From a virus, in the IMG/VR virus record IMGVR_UViG_3300017963_000723, positions 1 to 24,778 of that record: DNA of 24,778 nucleotides. The stretch is one strand, 5' to 3'. Positions 15,825 to 23,743 of the stretch are shown piece by piece. The first letter of the stretch is position 1; each line of letters starts with the position of its first letter. A model generated the notes under the pieces. It searched no databases. It was not told the origin of the DNA and saw only the letters and a program-made list of their open reading frames with translations. The position numbers and the translations under genes are program-made.

Positions 15825-16358
15825 ATGAATCCATTTAGGAAACTACAATACTTATTCGGAACAGAGGGGAGGCTGAGTGCTCGTGCTGAATTGACTCTTC
15901 GGCATCTTATCCCTGACCCGAACGGAAATATACTCAGCCAGGACGGAGTTCTGTGTCGGGAGATTAAAAGGGACAGAAGGAGAGCGACAAGGTGTGTAAC
16001 CGATGCCTATGTCGCGCTGTTAGTGGACGAACTACAGTCCTCACAGGCTGCGCACTCCACCTTTAAGTATCACGGCTCAGGGACGGGGACTGGTGATGAG
16101 GCTGCTGCCGATACCACGCTCGGCACGGAAGTAGAGACCCGGGACACTGGAACCCAGGCGGAAGGCGCTACAGCTAACATCTACAAGTCAGTGGCTACGC
16201 ACACTTACGGAAGCTCTCTGGCTATCACCGAACACGGACTGTTCAACGCTGCTGAAGCGGGAACCCTGATGGACAGGAGCAAGTTTGCTGCCGTCAACGT
16301 GACAAATGGTGAAAAGATAGAGTTCACATACCAATTAACCGTAACGGCGGGCGGATAA
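15825..16358 (+). CDS. Small virion structural protein (tail-region beta protein)
   Basis: A 177-residue protein with AAGGAGG. After a basic helical start come 'FKYHGSGTGTGDEAAADTTL', alternating strands through 'NIYKSVATHTY', and 'ITEHGLFNAAEAGTLMDRSK' to 'KIEFTYQLTV'. This pattern, with the H-G-S-G-T-G-T loop and I-T-E-H-G-L-F, I recognise as widespread in uncharacterised phage structural proteins found among tail genes. It is beta-rich, soluble and has no coiled coil. A role as a tail-completion or fibre-base protein is reasonable, while direct biochemical knowledge is lacking. Confidence 0.65.
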   Translation: MNPFRKLQYLFGTEGRLSARAELTLRHLIPDPNGNILSQDGVLCREIKRDRRRATRCVTDAYVALLVDELQSSQAAHSTFKYHGSGTGTGDEAAADTTLGTEVETRDTGTQAEGATANIYKSVATHTYGSSLAITEHGLFNAAEAGTLMDRSKFAAVNVTNGEKIEFTYQLTVTAGG

Positions 16359-16388
16359 TACCATTGATAACATACTCTACATACAAAG

Positions 16389-16409
16389 TAGGGGGCTAAC
16401 CGCCCCCTA
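16389..16409 (+). other. Perfect 8-bp hairpin immediately before a ribosome binding site
   Basis: TAGGGGGC (16389-16396) pairs fully with GCCCCCTA (16402-16409) around a five-base loop, and AGGAGG begins two bases later. No T-run follows, so it is not a classical terminator. It could protect the mRNA or affect initiation of the repeat-protein gene. Confidence 0.65.
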
Positions 16410-16418
16410 TAGGAGGAT

Positions 16419-18257
16419 ATGGCACAGACTTTTTATACGGTAACGCCTGTTGATGTAACGCCTGGGGTAAAAGATAGTTGGACAGATGTGAATGTCGACG
16501 CATATGCGCCATCCGGTGCCACCGGTGTAATTCTGCACATTACCAACACTGGCTATACCAGCTATGCTTTAGGGCTCAGAAAGAACGGCAGCACGGACAA
16601 CAGAAAGCATCCAATGTCCGATACAACGCACTGCTGGGCCATGATGGGGATAGACGCCAATAGAATCTTTGAGGCCTATGTAGGGACTAGCATCACTCTC
16701 TACCTTGTGGGATACACCACCGCAGGCGTGACCTTTTTCACAAATGCCTATAACAAGAACCCCGCAAGTGCTGGCTCCTGGCAAGACGTGAACTGCTCTG
16801 CGCAATGCCCTAATGCCGTTGGCCTGATATTTGAAGTCGTCTCCCTCTATCAGTATCAATTCGGTTTCAGGAAGAATGGCAGCACGGATGACCGGAAAGT
16901 CCAAGTCTACTCGGGCCATGACTGTTTCACGGTGGTGATCGGCTGTGATGCCAGCCAGATATGTGAAATCTACTTTCAGTCTCTTAACTATCAAGGAGCT
17001 CGGCTCGTGGGCTATATCACTGATGGGGCTGAGTTCCACACAAACGCAGTTGATGTTAGTCTTGGGGCGACAGGTAGCTGGATTGACTTAGCATCCTTGC
17101 CAGAGTCGAGCGTAATGGGCATCTATGAAAATATAGGTGCCAACTACTTCGGGTTAAGAGAAAATGGTAGCTCTGAGAATATCTTTGTGGAAGGTGTCCA
17201 CACTTGGGGAATTGTCGCATGTGCCGATGGGATTGTAGAAGGTAAGATAGGGGATATAAATAGGACTACATTTGAGATTGGGTATGCGACCATAGAAGCA
17301 GGGGAAGCAATCCCCCAAGCTGTAAATGGCACATTGACGTTTGCAGGCTCTCTTTCCACAGCACGGATAAGAATAGTATCGCAGGGGGGGGCTATCACTC
17401 CCGCCGGCGCGCTCTCAAGGTCTATGTCAAAGAATGTGGCAGGGCTGATAATGCCTGTCGGGATTACTAAGCGGCAAACGTTTAAGTCTTTGGCAGGGGA
17501 GATGACCCCTGCTGGCAGTTTGACCAAGATGACACGGAAGATAGTTTCAGGGGTGTTGACTCTCTCGGGAACTCTGACTAAATTGACAGGGAAGGTGCTG
17601 GACGGAGCACTCGACCTTGCTGGAAATGTCCTGAAGTCCACTTCTAAGGCTCTTGGCGGGGCATTAAGTCCTTCAGGGGGATTAACCCCTTCCAAGATAT
17701 TTATTCAGGCGGTAGGAGGCGGACTTACCTTCGCGGGGGCAGTGGCAACATCTATTGTGTCAATAACGGCTCAGGCGGTAGGGGGAGCTCTCACTTTCGC
17801 GGGAAGCGTGAGTACAGTTATCATCCATGTAGTAGATATAAGCGCTGGACTGTCATTTGTTGGAGACCTTGTTAAACAGACGAGTAAGAATCTGATAGGT
17901 TCGATTACACCATCGGGGGTGTTAACTGCAGGAAGTACCGTATATCTCGCAATCGGGGGTACTCTTACCCTGGCAGGGGCGGTACTGAAAAGCACAACCA
18001 GAACTCTGGGGGGACTGATAAAACCTGTTGGCATGGTAAGTAAATACACGAGGAAACTTATAGGTGGAACGCTCACTTTAAGCGGAGTGCTCAAAAAGAC
18101 CGTCTCCAAGATTCTGAGCGGTATTTTATCGCTTGCGGGGAATCTACCTAGTTCTGGGCGAGACCTTACTATGAGATTGTTTACCCGACCTTATCGTAAT
18201 GTGTCCACTAAATCAAAGCCGTACAGAGACATGACCTCAGAGGCAAAGGAGGATTGA
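16419..18257 (+). CDS. Large 18-residue-repeat tail protein with triplicated N-terminal beta domain
   Basis: A 612-residue protein with AGGAGG. Residues 1-295 contain three copies of a beta domain of about 90-95 residues, each with a 'SW-x-D' strand, a conserved R-K/E-N-G-S turn and a late aromatic strand. Residues 304-585 are 15 tandem repeats averaging 18-19 residues (consensus G-x-L-T-x-A-G-x-L-x-K-x-T-x-K-x-L-x), suitable for a beta-solenoid or fibrous shaft. The last ~30 residues, MRLFTRPYRN onward, contain KPYRDM and match the end of the protein at 19663-20166. It has no signal peptide and no recognisable catalytic site. It is probably a long fibre or appendage. The stop overlaps the next start (TGATG). 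Confidence 0.8.
   Translation: MAQTFYTVTPVDVTPGVKDSWTDVNVDAYAPSGATGVILHITNTGYTSYALGLRKNGSTDNRKHPMSDTTHCWAMMGIDANRIFEAYVGTSITLYLVGYTTAGVTFFTNAYNKNPASAGSWQDVNCSAQCPNAVGLIFEVVSLYQYQFGFRKNGSTDDRKVQVYSGHDCFTVVIGCDASQICEIYFQSLNYQGARLVGYITDGAEFHTNAVDVSLGATGSWIDLASLPESSVMGIYENIGANYFGLRENGSSENIFVEGVHTWGIVACADGIVEGKIGDINRTTFEIGYATIEAGEAIPQAVNGTLTFAGSLSTARIRIVSQGGAITPAGALSRSMSKNVAGLIMPVGITKRQTFKSLAGEMTPAGSLTKMTRKIVSGVLTLSGTLTKLTGKVLDGALDLAGNVLKSTSKALGGALSPSGGLTPSKIFIQAVGGGLTFAGAVATSIVSITAQAVGGALTFAGSVSTVIIHVVDISAGLSFVGDLVKQTSKNLIGSITPSGVLTAGSTVYLAIGGTLTLAGAVLKSTTRTLGGLIKPVGMVSKYTRKLIGGTLTLSGVLKKTVSKILSGILSLAGNLPSSGRDLTMRLFTRPYRNVSTKSKPYRDMTSEAKED
17328..18173 (+). repeat. 15 tandem 18-residue coding repeats
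   Basis: The DNA encodes 15 successive units, mostly 54 bases with a few longer ones of 57-66. Each starts with glycine and carries LTxAG/LSxSG, then a basic residue, serine/threonine and a hydrophobic end. The nucleotide copies are clearly diverged, so the constraint is on the protein, and this is not a simple DNA repeat. Confidence 0.85.
18247..18252 (+). promoter_or_regulatory. Ribosome binding site AGGAGG for the fibre gene
   Basis: AGGAGG ends four bases before ATG 18257. An in-frame TTG at 18254 would leave a single-base spacing, so the ATG is the better start. The site lies inside the last codons of the upstream gene, tying their translation together. Confidence 0.65.
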
Positions 18258-19297
18258 TGGCAGGAATAACGCATAGTAAAGTAAGTGCAATAGAAGATGG
18301 GGATGACGAGGACTTAATTAGACCCGTTGATTGGAACGCTGCCCATGTGATAGCTTCTGGGACTTCCTTTCCTACAGACCCTGCGCCAGCCGAAAAGGAC
18401 TTGTTCTACCGAACTGATGAGCACAAATTCTATATCTACAATGGCTCAGCATGGGTAGAGTTAACGATTACAGGGCATAAGGACTTAACTACAGGCGTGC
18501 ATGGGGTAGGGGCTGGAACTGTTGGCATTATGAATGCAGATAAGACTATTCAGGATGCCGATGGTGACACCAAGATTCAGGTAGAAGAGTCTGCCGACGA
18601 AGATATAATTAGAATGGATGTGGCGGGAACTGAGGCTTTCAAGTTAAGTAACATAGGCATTCAGATACTAGCGAAACAATCAACCTCTAAGGCTTATTTA
18701 GATGGCGACCTTGCGGGAATTGTAGCATCTACGGTAACAAAGGTTCCCCTTAATGCCGAAGCTCATGATATACAAAACGAGTTTAACACAAGAAAAGTAA
18801 CAGGTACGGCTGATGCTACTGAGAGCAACAAGCTACATGATGCAGATGGAGGGTTTGAGGCTGCCGATGTTGGGGCTACAGTTCGGAATACTACAGACAA
18901 TACGGCTACTACCGTTTCAGGCTTTGTGGACAGTGGGGAACTAGACTTGACCGATAATATTATGGCAAATGGAGAGAACTATATTTTATTTCATGCCAGA
19001 TGGACGGCTACAGAAGATGGTAAATATCTGGCAATCGGCAGCATAGGGTATATGGCTACTAATATGACTGACCAGAAATCACATCAGGCTCGGATTGACA
19101 AGAATGGTACTAATGCTAGTGCGATGGTTCTCCCTGCAAGTGGGGCAAGTCAATTTAACCCCATCGCTATGGAAGTAATTGATATGGCAGCAAATGATTA
19201 TTTGGAACTGTCTGCTTGGCACAATGGAACATCTGGAAACATGAGTCTTAGGGGATTAGTGGGACAAACCTACCTTACCGTTATGAAAGTAGCATAA
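18257..19297 (+). CDS. Tail fibre / receptor-binding candidate with C1q-like C-terminus
   Basis: A 346-residue protein. Residues ~12-65 hold a small motif common in fibres: 'PAPAEKDLFYRTDEHKFYIY' then NGSAW. Residues 85-150 contain glycine turns and short strands (VGAGTVGIMNADKTIQDADG), resembling a trimeric shaft. The last ~130 residues form a jelly-roll pattern ending NDYLELSAWHNG and GLVGQTYLTVMKVA, like C1q/TNF-type trimeric heads used as phage adsorption tips. No chaperone-type autocleavage site is apparent. It sits between the repeat protein and a small accessory gene. Host receptor binding is inferred from architecture and position. Confidence 0.72.
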   Translation: MAGITHSKVSAIEDGDDEDLIRPVDWNAAHVIASGTSFPTDPAPAEKDLFYRTDEHKFYIYNGSAWVELTITGHKDLTTGVHGVGAGTVGIMNADKTIQDADGDTKIQVEESADEDIIRMDVAGTEAFKLSNIGIQILAKQSTSKAYLDGDLAGIVASTVTKVPLNAEAHDIQNEFNTRKVTGTADATESNKLHDADGGFEAADVGATVRNTTDNTATTVSGFVDSGELDLTDNIMANGENYILFHARWTATEDGKYLAIGSIGYMATNMTDQKSHQARIDKNGTNASAMVLPASGASQFNPIAMEVIDMAANDYLELSAWHNGTSGNMSLRGLVGQTYLTVMKVA

Positions 19298-19306
19298 GGA
19301 GAGATT

Positions 19307-19630
19307 ATGAAAACATTTAATATAGAAATTGATGATGAAGTCCAGAAGGCAATGGCGTGGGATATACTTGATTTAGATGTCTGGGTTAATAATGCTATCT
19401 TCAACAAGGCGAGACAATGTGCTGATGAGATTTGCCGATTAGCTCTAGAGGATAAAACACATACTATTTTATGCCTAGCGGATAAGCAATTACTCAGAGA
19501 TTATCTTAACAATCAAGGTATCGTTCTAACTTCTATTAAACAACTTCCCGACAATATCAAGAAGGAAATCGTTAAGAGGGCAAACATTCAATCGGCTGCG
19601 GAAAGAGAAGCCGAAAATGCTGAGATATAG
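19307..19630 (+). CDS. Small fibre-associated protein of unknown function
   Basis: A 107-residue helical protein with AAGGAGAG before its ATG. The start 'MKTFNIEIDDEVQKAMAWDI' continues as LDLDVWVNNAIFNKARQCAD, a pattern with D-x-x-x-W-V/I-x-x-A-I-x-x-K-x-x-x-C that I recognise from small unannotated phage ORFs downstream of fibres. Three cysteines and an acidic end (EREAENAEI) are visible. It might be an assembly chaperone for the preceding fibre. That is inference from order only. Confidence 0.6.
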   Translation: MKTFNIEIDDEVQKAMAWDILDLDVWVNNAIFNKARQCADEICRLALEDKTHTILCLADKQLLRDYLNNQGIVLTSIKQLPDNIKKEIVKRANIQSAAEREAENAEI

Positions 19631-19662
19631 TAACGGCGAAAATCTACAAGAGCTGGTGATAA

Positions 19663-20166
19663 ATGGCAGGAGCTTTTCAAACTAACTTCGTTCAAACAAA
19701 TGCCTTTCAGGTCTCTGAGGCAATACAAAAAGCAGTCGGCGGGGCACTCAGTTTCGCAGGCTCGGTTCTCAAGAACATATCAAAGAATACCAGCGGAGTC
19801 TTGACGCTATCAGGCCTGGCTCAAAAGACAACCTCGAAGATTACCAGCGGGGCATTATCGTTTAGTGGCACAGTGATTAAATCTACTTTGAAGTCGCTGA
19901 GCGGAGGTCTGACATCTGCGGGAAGCCTGATTAAGACAACCTCAAAGGCTATGAGCGGAACTATGACTTTCGCAGGAAGTGTCATTAAGAAGGTCTCAAA
20001 GATTCTAAGCGGAGGGCTTACGCCAGCGGGGGCTTTAGTAACACGCTTAATCCAAGCGGGCAGAAGATTGCTAATGAGGCTTTTTAATCGGACTCAATTC
20101 AAGATGTCCACAGAGACAAAACCTTACAGAAACATATCCGTAGAGACACGGGAGGTAAAATTATGA
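19663..20166 (+). CDS. Short paralogue of the 18-residue-repeat tail protein
   Basis: A 167-residue protein. The start 'GAFQTNFVQTNAFQ' is a motif seen at the N-terminus of phage tail proteins. Residues 27-134 are six regular 18-residue repeats with the same consensus as the long protein upstream. The C-terminus, 'RRLLMRLFNRTQFKMSTETK' followed by PYRNIS, matches the end of that protein (MRLF, ST-x-x-K-PYR). The upstream ribosome binding site is weak (GAGCTGGTG), unlike its neighbours. It lacks the triplicated domain. It may be a second, shorter shaft or adaptor that shares a docking end. The stop overlaps the next ATG (ATGA). Confidence 0.78.
   Translation: MAGAFQTNFVQTNAFQVSEAIQKAVGGALSFAGSVLKNISKNTSGVLTLSGLAQKTTSKITSGALSFSGTVIKSTLKSLSGGLTSAGSLIKTTSKAMSGTMTFAGSVIKKVSKILSGGLTPAGALVTRLIQAGRRLLMRLFNRTQFKMSTETKPYRNISVETREVKL
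19741..20064 (+). repeat. Six tandem 54-base coding repeats
   Basis: Six contiguous exact-length units encode G-x-L-S/T-F/x-A/S-G-x-V/L-x-K-x-T/S-x-K-x-x-S. The regular spacing contrasts with the mixed lengths in the longer relative, suggesting more recent expansion or tighter constraint. The copies differ in sequence, so they are not identical DNA repeats. Confidence 0.85.
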
Positions 20167-20462
20167 GTGTAAACGTATTCCAGGCTGGGGAGACAATAGG
20201 AATCTGGTGTTATATCAAAGACTGGGAGGGGACTTATACCACCCCTGATAACGGTGTAAAGGTTACGCTCACTGACCCAGGGGGAACAGTGCAGGTAGAT
20301 GGTTTGGCTATGACCGCAGTTGACAGTGGGAAACTCGTCTATTACTACAACTCCCAATCTGATGATGTGAAAGGATATTGGTACTACTCATGCAAGAGTC
20401 AAGATGGGACGGGTGATAACGCTAAATATGTGATAACCGAGGGAAGTTTCGAACTTAAATGA
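20163..20462 (+). CDS. Small Ig-like/beta-sandwich tail protein
   Basis: A 99-residue protein translated from an ATGA overlap with the repeat gene and ending in another ATGA overlap with the hub gene; GGGAGG precedes it. Strands such as GETIGIWCYIKDWEG, 'GVKVTLTDPGGTVQVDGLAM' and 'GYWYYSCKSQDGTG' give an immunoglobulin-like or carbohydrate-binding sandwich. Two cysteines (WCY and YSC) are placed as in a buried pair but may be free in the cytoplasm. It probably binds the repeat protein or the hub. The overlaps imply a fixed ratio of the three products. No named family was identified. Confidence 0.65.
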   Translation: MSVNVFQAGETIGIWCYIKDWEGTYTTPDNGVKVTLTDPGGTVQVDGLAMTAVDSGKLVYYYNSQSDDVKGYWYYSCKSQDGTGDNAKYVITEGSFELK

Positions 20463-22657
20463 GAACTATATCAGATACCTTACTTGCAGCTCAGAAGTCT
20501 GCCAGTATGAATCCCCTCTATAAAATCGTCCTGACGAAAGGAGCGACCACCTACACATACGATAAGGCAAGGATACTTCCGTCTGCACATGACGAAGAGA
20601 CATATTCCCACAAGGCTACGATTGTCCTCAGCAACCACGACGGCGCACTGGACGACATAGCCCTCAAAGGCTTCAAGGGCGTGATCTCATATGGAGCAAT
20701 CTCAAGTGCTGGCGAGGAGTATTCTGCCTGTGCTCCGATGTGGGTCATAGACCAGCAGTTTGATTCGGACCCGAACAAATTAACATGCACGTTAACACTA
20801 GTCGGTGCCTTTGACTTGATGGCCGACGACCAAGCCTGCCAGAGCTATATCCCAGAGGACGATGACACTATCATTGTTAAGGATTTGATAGATGATATTC
20901 TCGATACCACACTGGATGCCTACGGACACTGTAAGGCTTTTGATGTAGTATGGGATACCGGTTACGATGAACTGGCTGATACCTACAAGCCGAAGGGGGG
21001 ATTCAGTGTTTATGTTGGTGGAAACAGACTGGCTGCGGTAAGGCGATTACTGGACTATACTTCAAACATAGCTCGGTGGGAATCCGATGGTAAAATTCAT
21101 ATATTAAAGCCAGTTACCAGCGGGGAGACCTATGATTATGAATACTCGCTTGATAAACCTGACCACAAGTTCTTCTCCAAAGCCTACAAGAACACGTTAG
21201 TCATTCCCAACAGAGTCTATGTCATATCCTATGAGGATGACGATCCTCAATATCTGGGCGTGGCCTCGACTGACGATTATGCCTCCCTGCCTGCTGAGGT
21301 CAGGAAAATTCATTACATTCAGGCCAAGCTGGAAAGCAATGATGAGGCTGACGATATAGCCGAGGCATTGATTGCCAAAGCTGAGATGTGGAGCAAGAGG
21401 GGTTCTGCCGAAGTGCCTCTCAATGTTGGTGCTGAGGTGTTTGACTATGTGAAAGTAACTGATTCCAGGCAAGGCGATACAAGGACTGGCAATTTAGGCT
21501 ATGTCCACCGAAGATTTGGGATAGACAAGTGGACGATGACCTTCGGGTTTGGAAACTGGCTAGAGGTTCTCAGATACCGGGAACTGCTCAACAAATTAGA
21601 GACTTATACCGATTCAGGCAATTACTTCCCGCGCTTGCAGGTTGGGAGCTTATATGCTTATTTAGACGAGATAAAAGATGGGCCAGAACTGTATATTCGG
21701 CAGAATTATTTACATCTGGACGCTACTGGGGTTTATGTATCGGAGAACACTCTTTACGCTATTAGAGTGCCTGGCGAAGCCGAGCATAACCTGTGGAAGC
21801 AGGACTCAGCACCGACAAATAAAGAAACTGGCGACTTCTGGCTTGACACAAATTACACACCTAACAAGGTGATGATATGGGATGGGGACTCTTGGGAAGA
21901 GGCAACCTCTGAGCAACTAGAGGAGTTCGGCAGAGCTACGATTCTCAGGAGGTTAAAGTCCGCAGCATTAACCGCCGATGGGCTTGTGGTTCTGGACGAA
22001 GTTCAAGAGGGGACTTATGGGCTGGTGAAATATACTGATATTTCGGCTGGGCATATTATACTCTCGACCTGTAGTGGAGACCTTGACGACATTGCCGATG
22101 GTAACACATATGGCAGGCTACGCCTGACAGACTTGTCCAGTGGGCACATCAAACTAACCGATAATGTACTTGTAGATGGCAAATGGTACAACGAGTCTGG
22201 AGTAGTTCTGGATGCCAGCAGTGGGATAGCACTCTACGGCGGGCAGGGGATCAACGCTTTCAGGACGTTTGCCACAGAAGCAGACTACCTAGCAGGCACG
22301 CCCGTTCAGGTCTACATCGGGACTGACGGCAAGCTATACGCTGGCGCTGGGAAGGTAGCCATTGATTCTGCTGGTGTTACCATAGAAGGGGAAGCTGCTT
22401 CATGGGGACTGCTTAAGTTCAAGTATTCGGGTGGCGATGTTGGCTTCATAACAGCTTGGCATAGTGTAATACAACCAAGTTTGTATGGTCTTATTCTTGC
22501 ATCAGAATCTGGCAAGTGTCTTTACCTTGGCCCGGGAGACCATCAGGTTCTCCCCTTCTCAGCACTGGAGAAGCTAGGGAGCACCGTACAACCTTTTTAT
22601 GGTGGCTACTTCAAGTCCAGGCTCAAAATCCCGGTAGGGACGGATATGTATGATTAA
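20459..22657 (+). CDS. Tail hub/tip-like protein with fibre-like C-terminal region
   Basis: A 732-residue protein, start in an ATGA overlap. Residues 1-370 resemble the baseplate-hub/tail-tip modules of long-tailed phages: 'RTISDTLLAAQKSA' then NPLYKIVLTKG, the strand-rich 'SHKATIVLSNHDGALDDI', CTLTLVGAFDLM, AVRRLLDYTSNIARW and 'YVISYEDDDPQYLG' with a KRGSAEVPLNVGAEVFDY barrel near 310-330. Residues 420-480 hold 'LWKQDSAPTNKETGDFWLDT' then IWDGDSW, a fibre-type insert also seen in the gene at 18257. The remaining ~240 residues are glycine-rich strands resembling a shaft. A hub anchored beneath the tail and carrying fibres is likely. No peptidoglycan hydrolase motif is visible. Confidence 0.72.
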   Translation: MRTISDTLLAAQKSASMNPLYKIVLTKGATTYTYDKARILPSAHDEETYSHKATIVLSNHDGALDDIALKGFKGVISYGAISSAGEEYSACAPMWVIDQQFDSDPNKLTCTLTLVGAFDLMADDQACQSYIPEDDDTIIVKDLIDDILDTTLDAYGHCKAFDVVWDTGYDELADTYKPKGGFSVYVGGNRLAAVRRLLDYTSNIARWESDGKIHILKPVTSGETYDYEYSLDKPDHKFFSKAYKNTLVIPNRVYVISYEDDDPQYLGVASTDDYASLPAEVRKIHYIQAKLESNDEADDIAEALIAKAEMWSKRGSAEVPLNVGAEVFDYVKVTDSRQGDTRTGNLGYVHRRFGIDKWTMTFGFGNWLEVLRYRELLNKLETYTDSGNYFPRLQVGSLYAYLDEIKDGPELYIRQNYLHLDATGVYVSENTLYAIRVPGEAEHNLWKQDSAPTNKETGDFWLDTNYTPNKVMIWDGDSWEEATSEQLEEFGRATILRRLKSAALTADGLVVLDEVQEGTYGLVKYTDISAGHIILSTCSGDLDDIADGNTYGRLRLTDLSSGHIKLTDNVLVDGKWYNESGVVLDASSGIALYGGQGINAFRTFATEADYLAGTPVQVYIGTDGKLYAGAGKVAIDSAGVTIEGEAASWGLLKFKYSGGDVGFITAWHSVIQPSLYGLILASESGKCLYLGPGDHQVLPFSALEKLGSTVQPFYGGYFKSRLKIPVGTDMYD

Positions 22658-22665
22658 GGGGGAAA

Positions 22666-23544
22666 ATGTCAATAAATGCTCCTATTGAAACACCCTATGG
22701 TAATTGGGAATCTGGCTGGAAGGATACCTGGGATGAAGCCCATGACCTTATATCAGCTAACTATAGTGCCGGAGCCAGCCCAAATGCTACTCAAACCTAC
22801 AGTGGTGGCTTGTTCCTAATAAAAAGAGGAGTCTTCACAGTTGATTTAAGCGATGTCCCGCCAGGAACAAATATCGAGAGAGCAAAACTATATCTCGAAT
22901 ACGCTAGTGGGAAGAATGAGACTGCCAGCGCTATCCAAGCTGTCATTGTAGACGGAACAGGTGTTCCTCTCAATGATGGTGGTTATGATGATATGATGCT
23001 GAAGACTACTTGGTATGGTTCTCTAGCTATTCCAGCCTATGCAAACTATCTTGGACAGGTGAGGAATATACCCTTCAATGCAGTAGGGAGAGCAGCATTG
23101 GAGGCAGCTATTGGAGGAACGCTTCAACTGGGTTTGAGGATGAGTGAGGATATATCAGATACACAACCGGACCCGGGGCAGCAATACTTCAACTGGAATA
23201 CTTCTTATGATATGTATGTTCGTATAAACTGGCTACCTGGATATGTTTGGGTCGAGGGAACTAAGATAGCCTACATAGACAACAATGGAAACAAAAGGAC
23301 AAAAGAAGGGACTACCACTGGCACTACAGGGAAAATAGCAGGGCATCACAGCGTAGAGGGGGATTATCTGCACTACATAGACAGCAGCGGAGCTGAGCGC
23401 AGGATACTAGGCTCAACCACTGGACTTACTGGAAAGCAACCTAGCCAAATTTCAATAAACACAAAATCACCTATGCTGGGAATGCATCTTTGCTACATAG
23501 ACAGCTCAGGCAATGAGCGAAGTTTTGAAGGAACGGCATCATAG
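22666..23544 (+). CDS. Adhesin-like protein with jelly-roll domain and C-terminal YID repeats
   Basis: A 292-residue protein with a purine-rich AGGGGGAAA upstream of its ATG. Residues ~45-190 form a probable jelly-roll: GLFLIKRGVFTVDLSD, IERAKLYLEYAS, then LQLGLRMSEDIS and MYVRINWLPGY, resembling the strand order of carbohydrate-binding/DNRLRE-type domains. Residues ~195-292 are three repeats with the core I/H/C-x-YID-x-x-G-x-x-R-x-x-x-G-T/S-T. There is no signal peptide. It lies after the hub gene at the operon end, typical of a receptor-binding or tail-spike accessory protein. Ligand binding is inferred. Confidence 0.7.
   Translation: MSINAPIETPYGNWESGWKDTWDEAHDLISANYSAGASPNATQTYSGGLFLIKRGVFTVDLSDVPPGTNIERAKLYLEYASGKNETASAIQAVIVDGTGVPLNDGGYDDMMLKTTWYGSLAIPAYANYLGQVRNIPFNAVGRAALEAAIGGTLQLGLRMSEDISDTQPDPGQQYFNWNTSYDMYVRINWLPGYVWVEGTKIAYIDNNGNKRTKEGTTTGTTGKIAGHHSVEGDYLHYIDSSGAERRILGSTTGLTGKQPSQISINTKSPMLGMHLCYIDSSGNERSFEGTAS
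23251..23541 (+). repeat. Three tandem YID-type coding repeats
   Basis: Three units encode KIAYIDNNGNKRT, YLHYIDSSGAERR and HLCYIDSSGNERS, each followed by a glycine/threonine turn (about 30 residues per unit). The bases 'tacatagaca' recur at each copy. The likely structure is repeated beta hairpins at the adhesin tip. Confidence 0.7.
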
Positions 23545-23551
23545 GAGAGAT

Positions 23552-23743
23552 ATGGACATAATAGAAGCACAGGCAGACCTGAAACATAGGCAAGAGGCAG
23601 TCGTTAAGGAACTCAACGAGGTTATTAGCCAACAGCAAGTCCTGGCACAGCGAAGGCAAGCCCTAACCGACGAAGCCAAGATGCTCAATGGCGAAGCCCG
23701 GTTGCTTGACAGGCTGTCTGAAAACGGCAAGAAGGGAGAATAA
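23552..23743 (+). CDS. 63-residue coiled-coil protein, unknown function
   Basis: ATG 23552 follows AGGAGA at 23543-23548, while an in-frame ATG at 23513 lies within the previous coding region without a site, so the later one is chosen. The product begins MDIIEAQADLKHRQEAVV and is nearly all charged helix with a coiled-coil pattern (LTDEAKMLNGEARLLDRLSE). It has no membrane segment or cysteine. The stop overlaps the next start (TAATG), indicating coupled expression. A spanin-like, packaging or regulatory role could be proposed but none is visible in the sequence. Confidence 0.65.
   Translation: MDIIEAQADLKHRQEAVVKELNEVISQQQVLAQRRQALTDEAKMLNGEARLLDRLSENGKKGE

Noticed and set aside
16364-16390. 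Promoter with TTGATA as -35 upstream of the repeat protein
   Set aside because: No acceptable -10 box at 16-18 bases. The segment is AT-rich without a supported pair.
17328-18173. CRISPR array from the regular 54-base periodicity
   Set aside because: Units are in one long frame, differ in sequence and have no constant repeat alternating with unique spacers. They encode protein repeats.
18254-18256. TTG start for the C1q-like fibre gene
   Set aside because: Only one base from AGGAGG. ATG 18257 has normal spacing and overlaps the upstream stop as usual here.
18257-19297. Diversity-generating retroelement variable region in the fibre C-terminus
   Set aside because: No reverse transcriptase, template repeat or adenine-rich mutable codon cluster is seen in the window.
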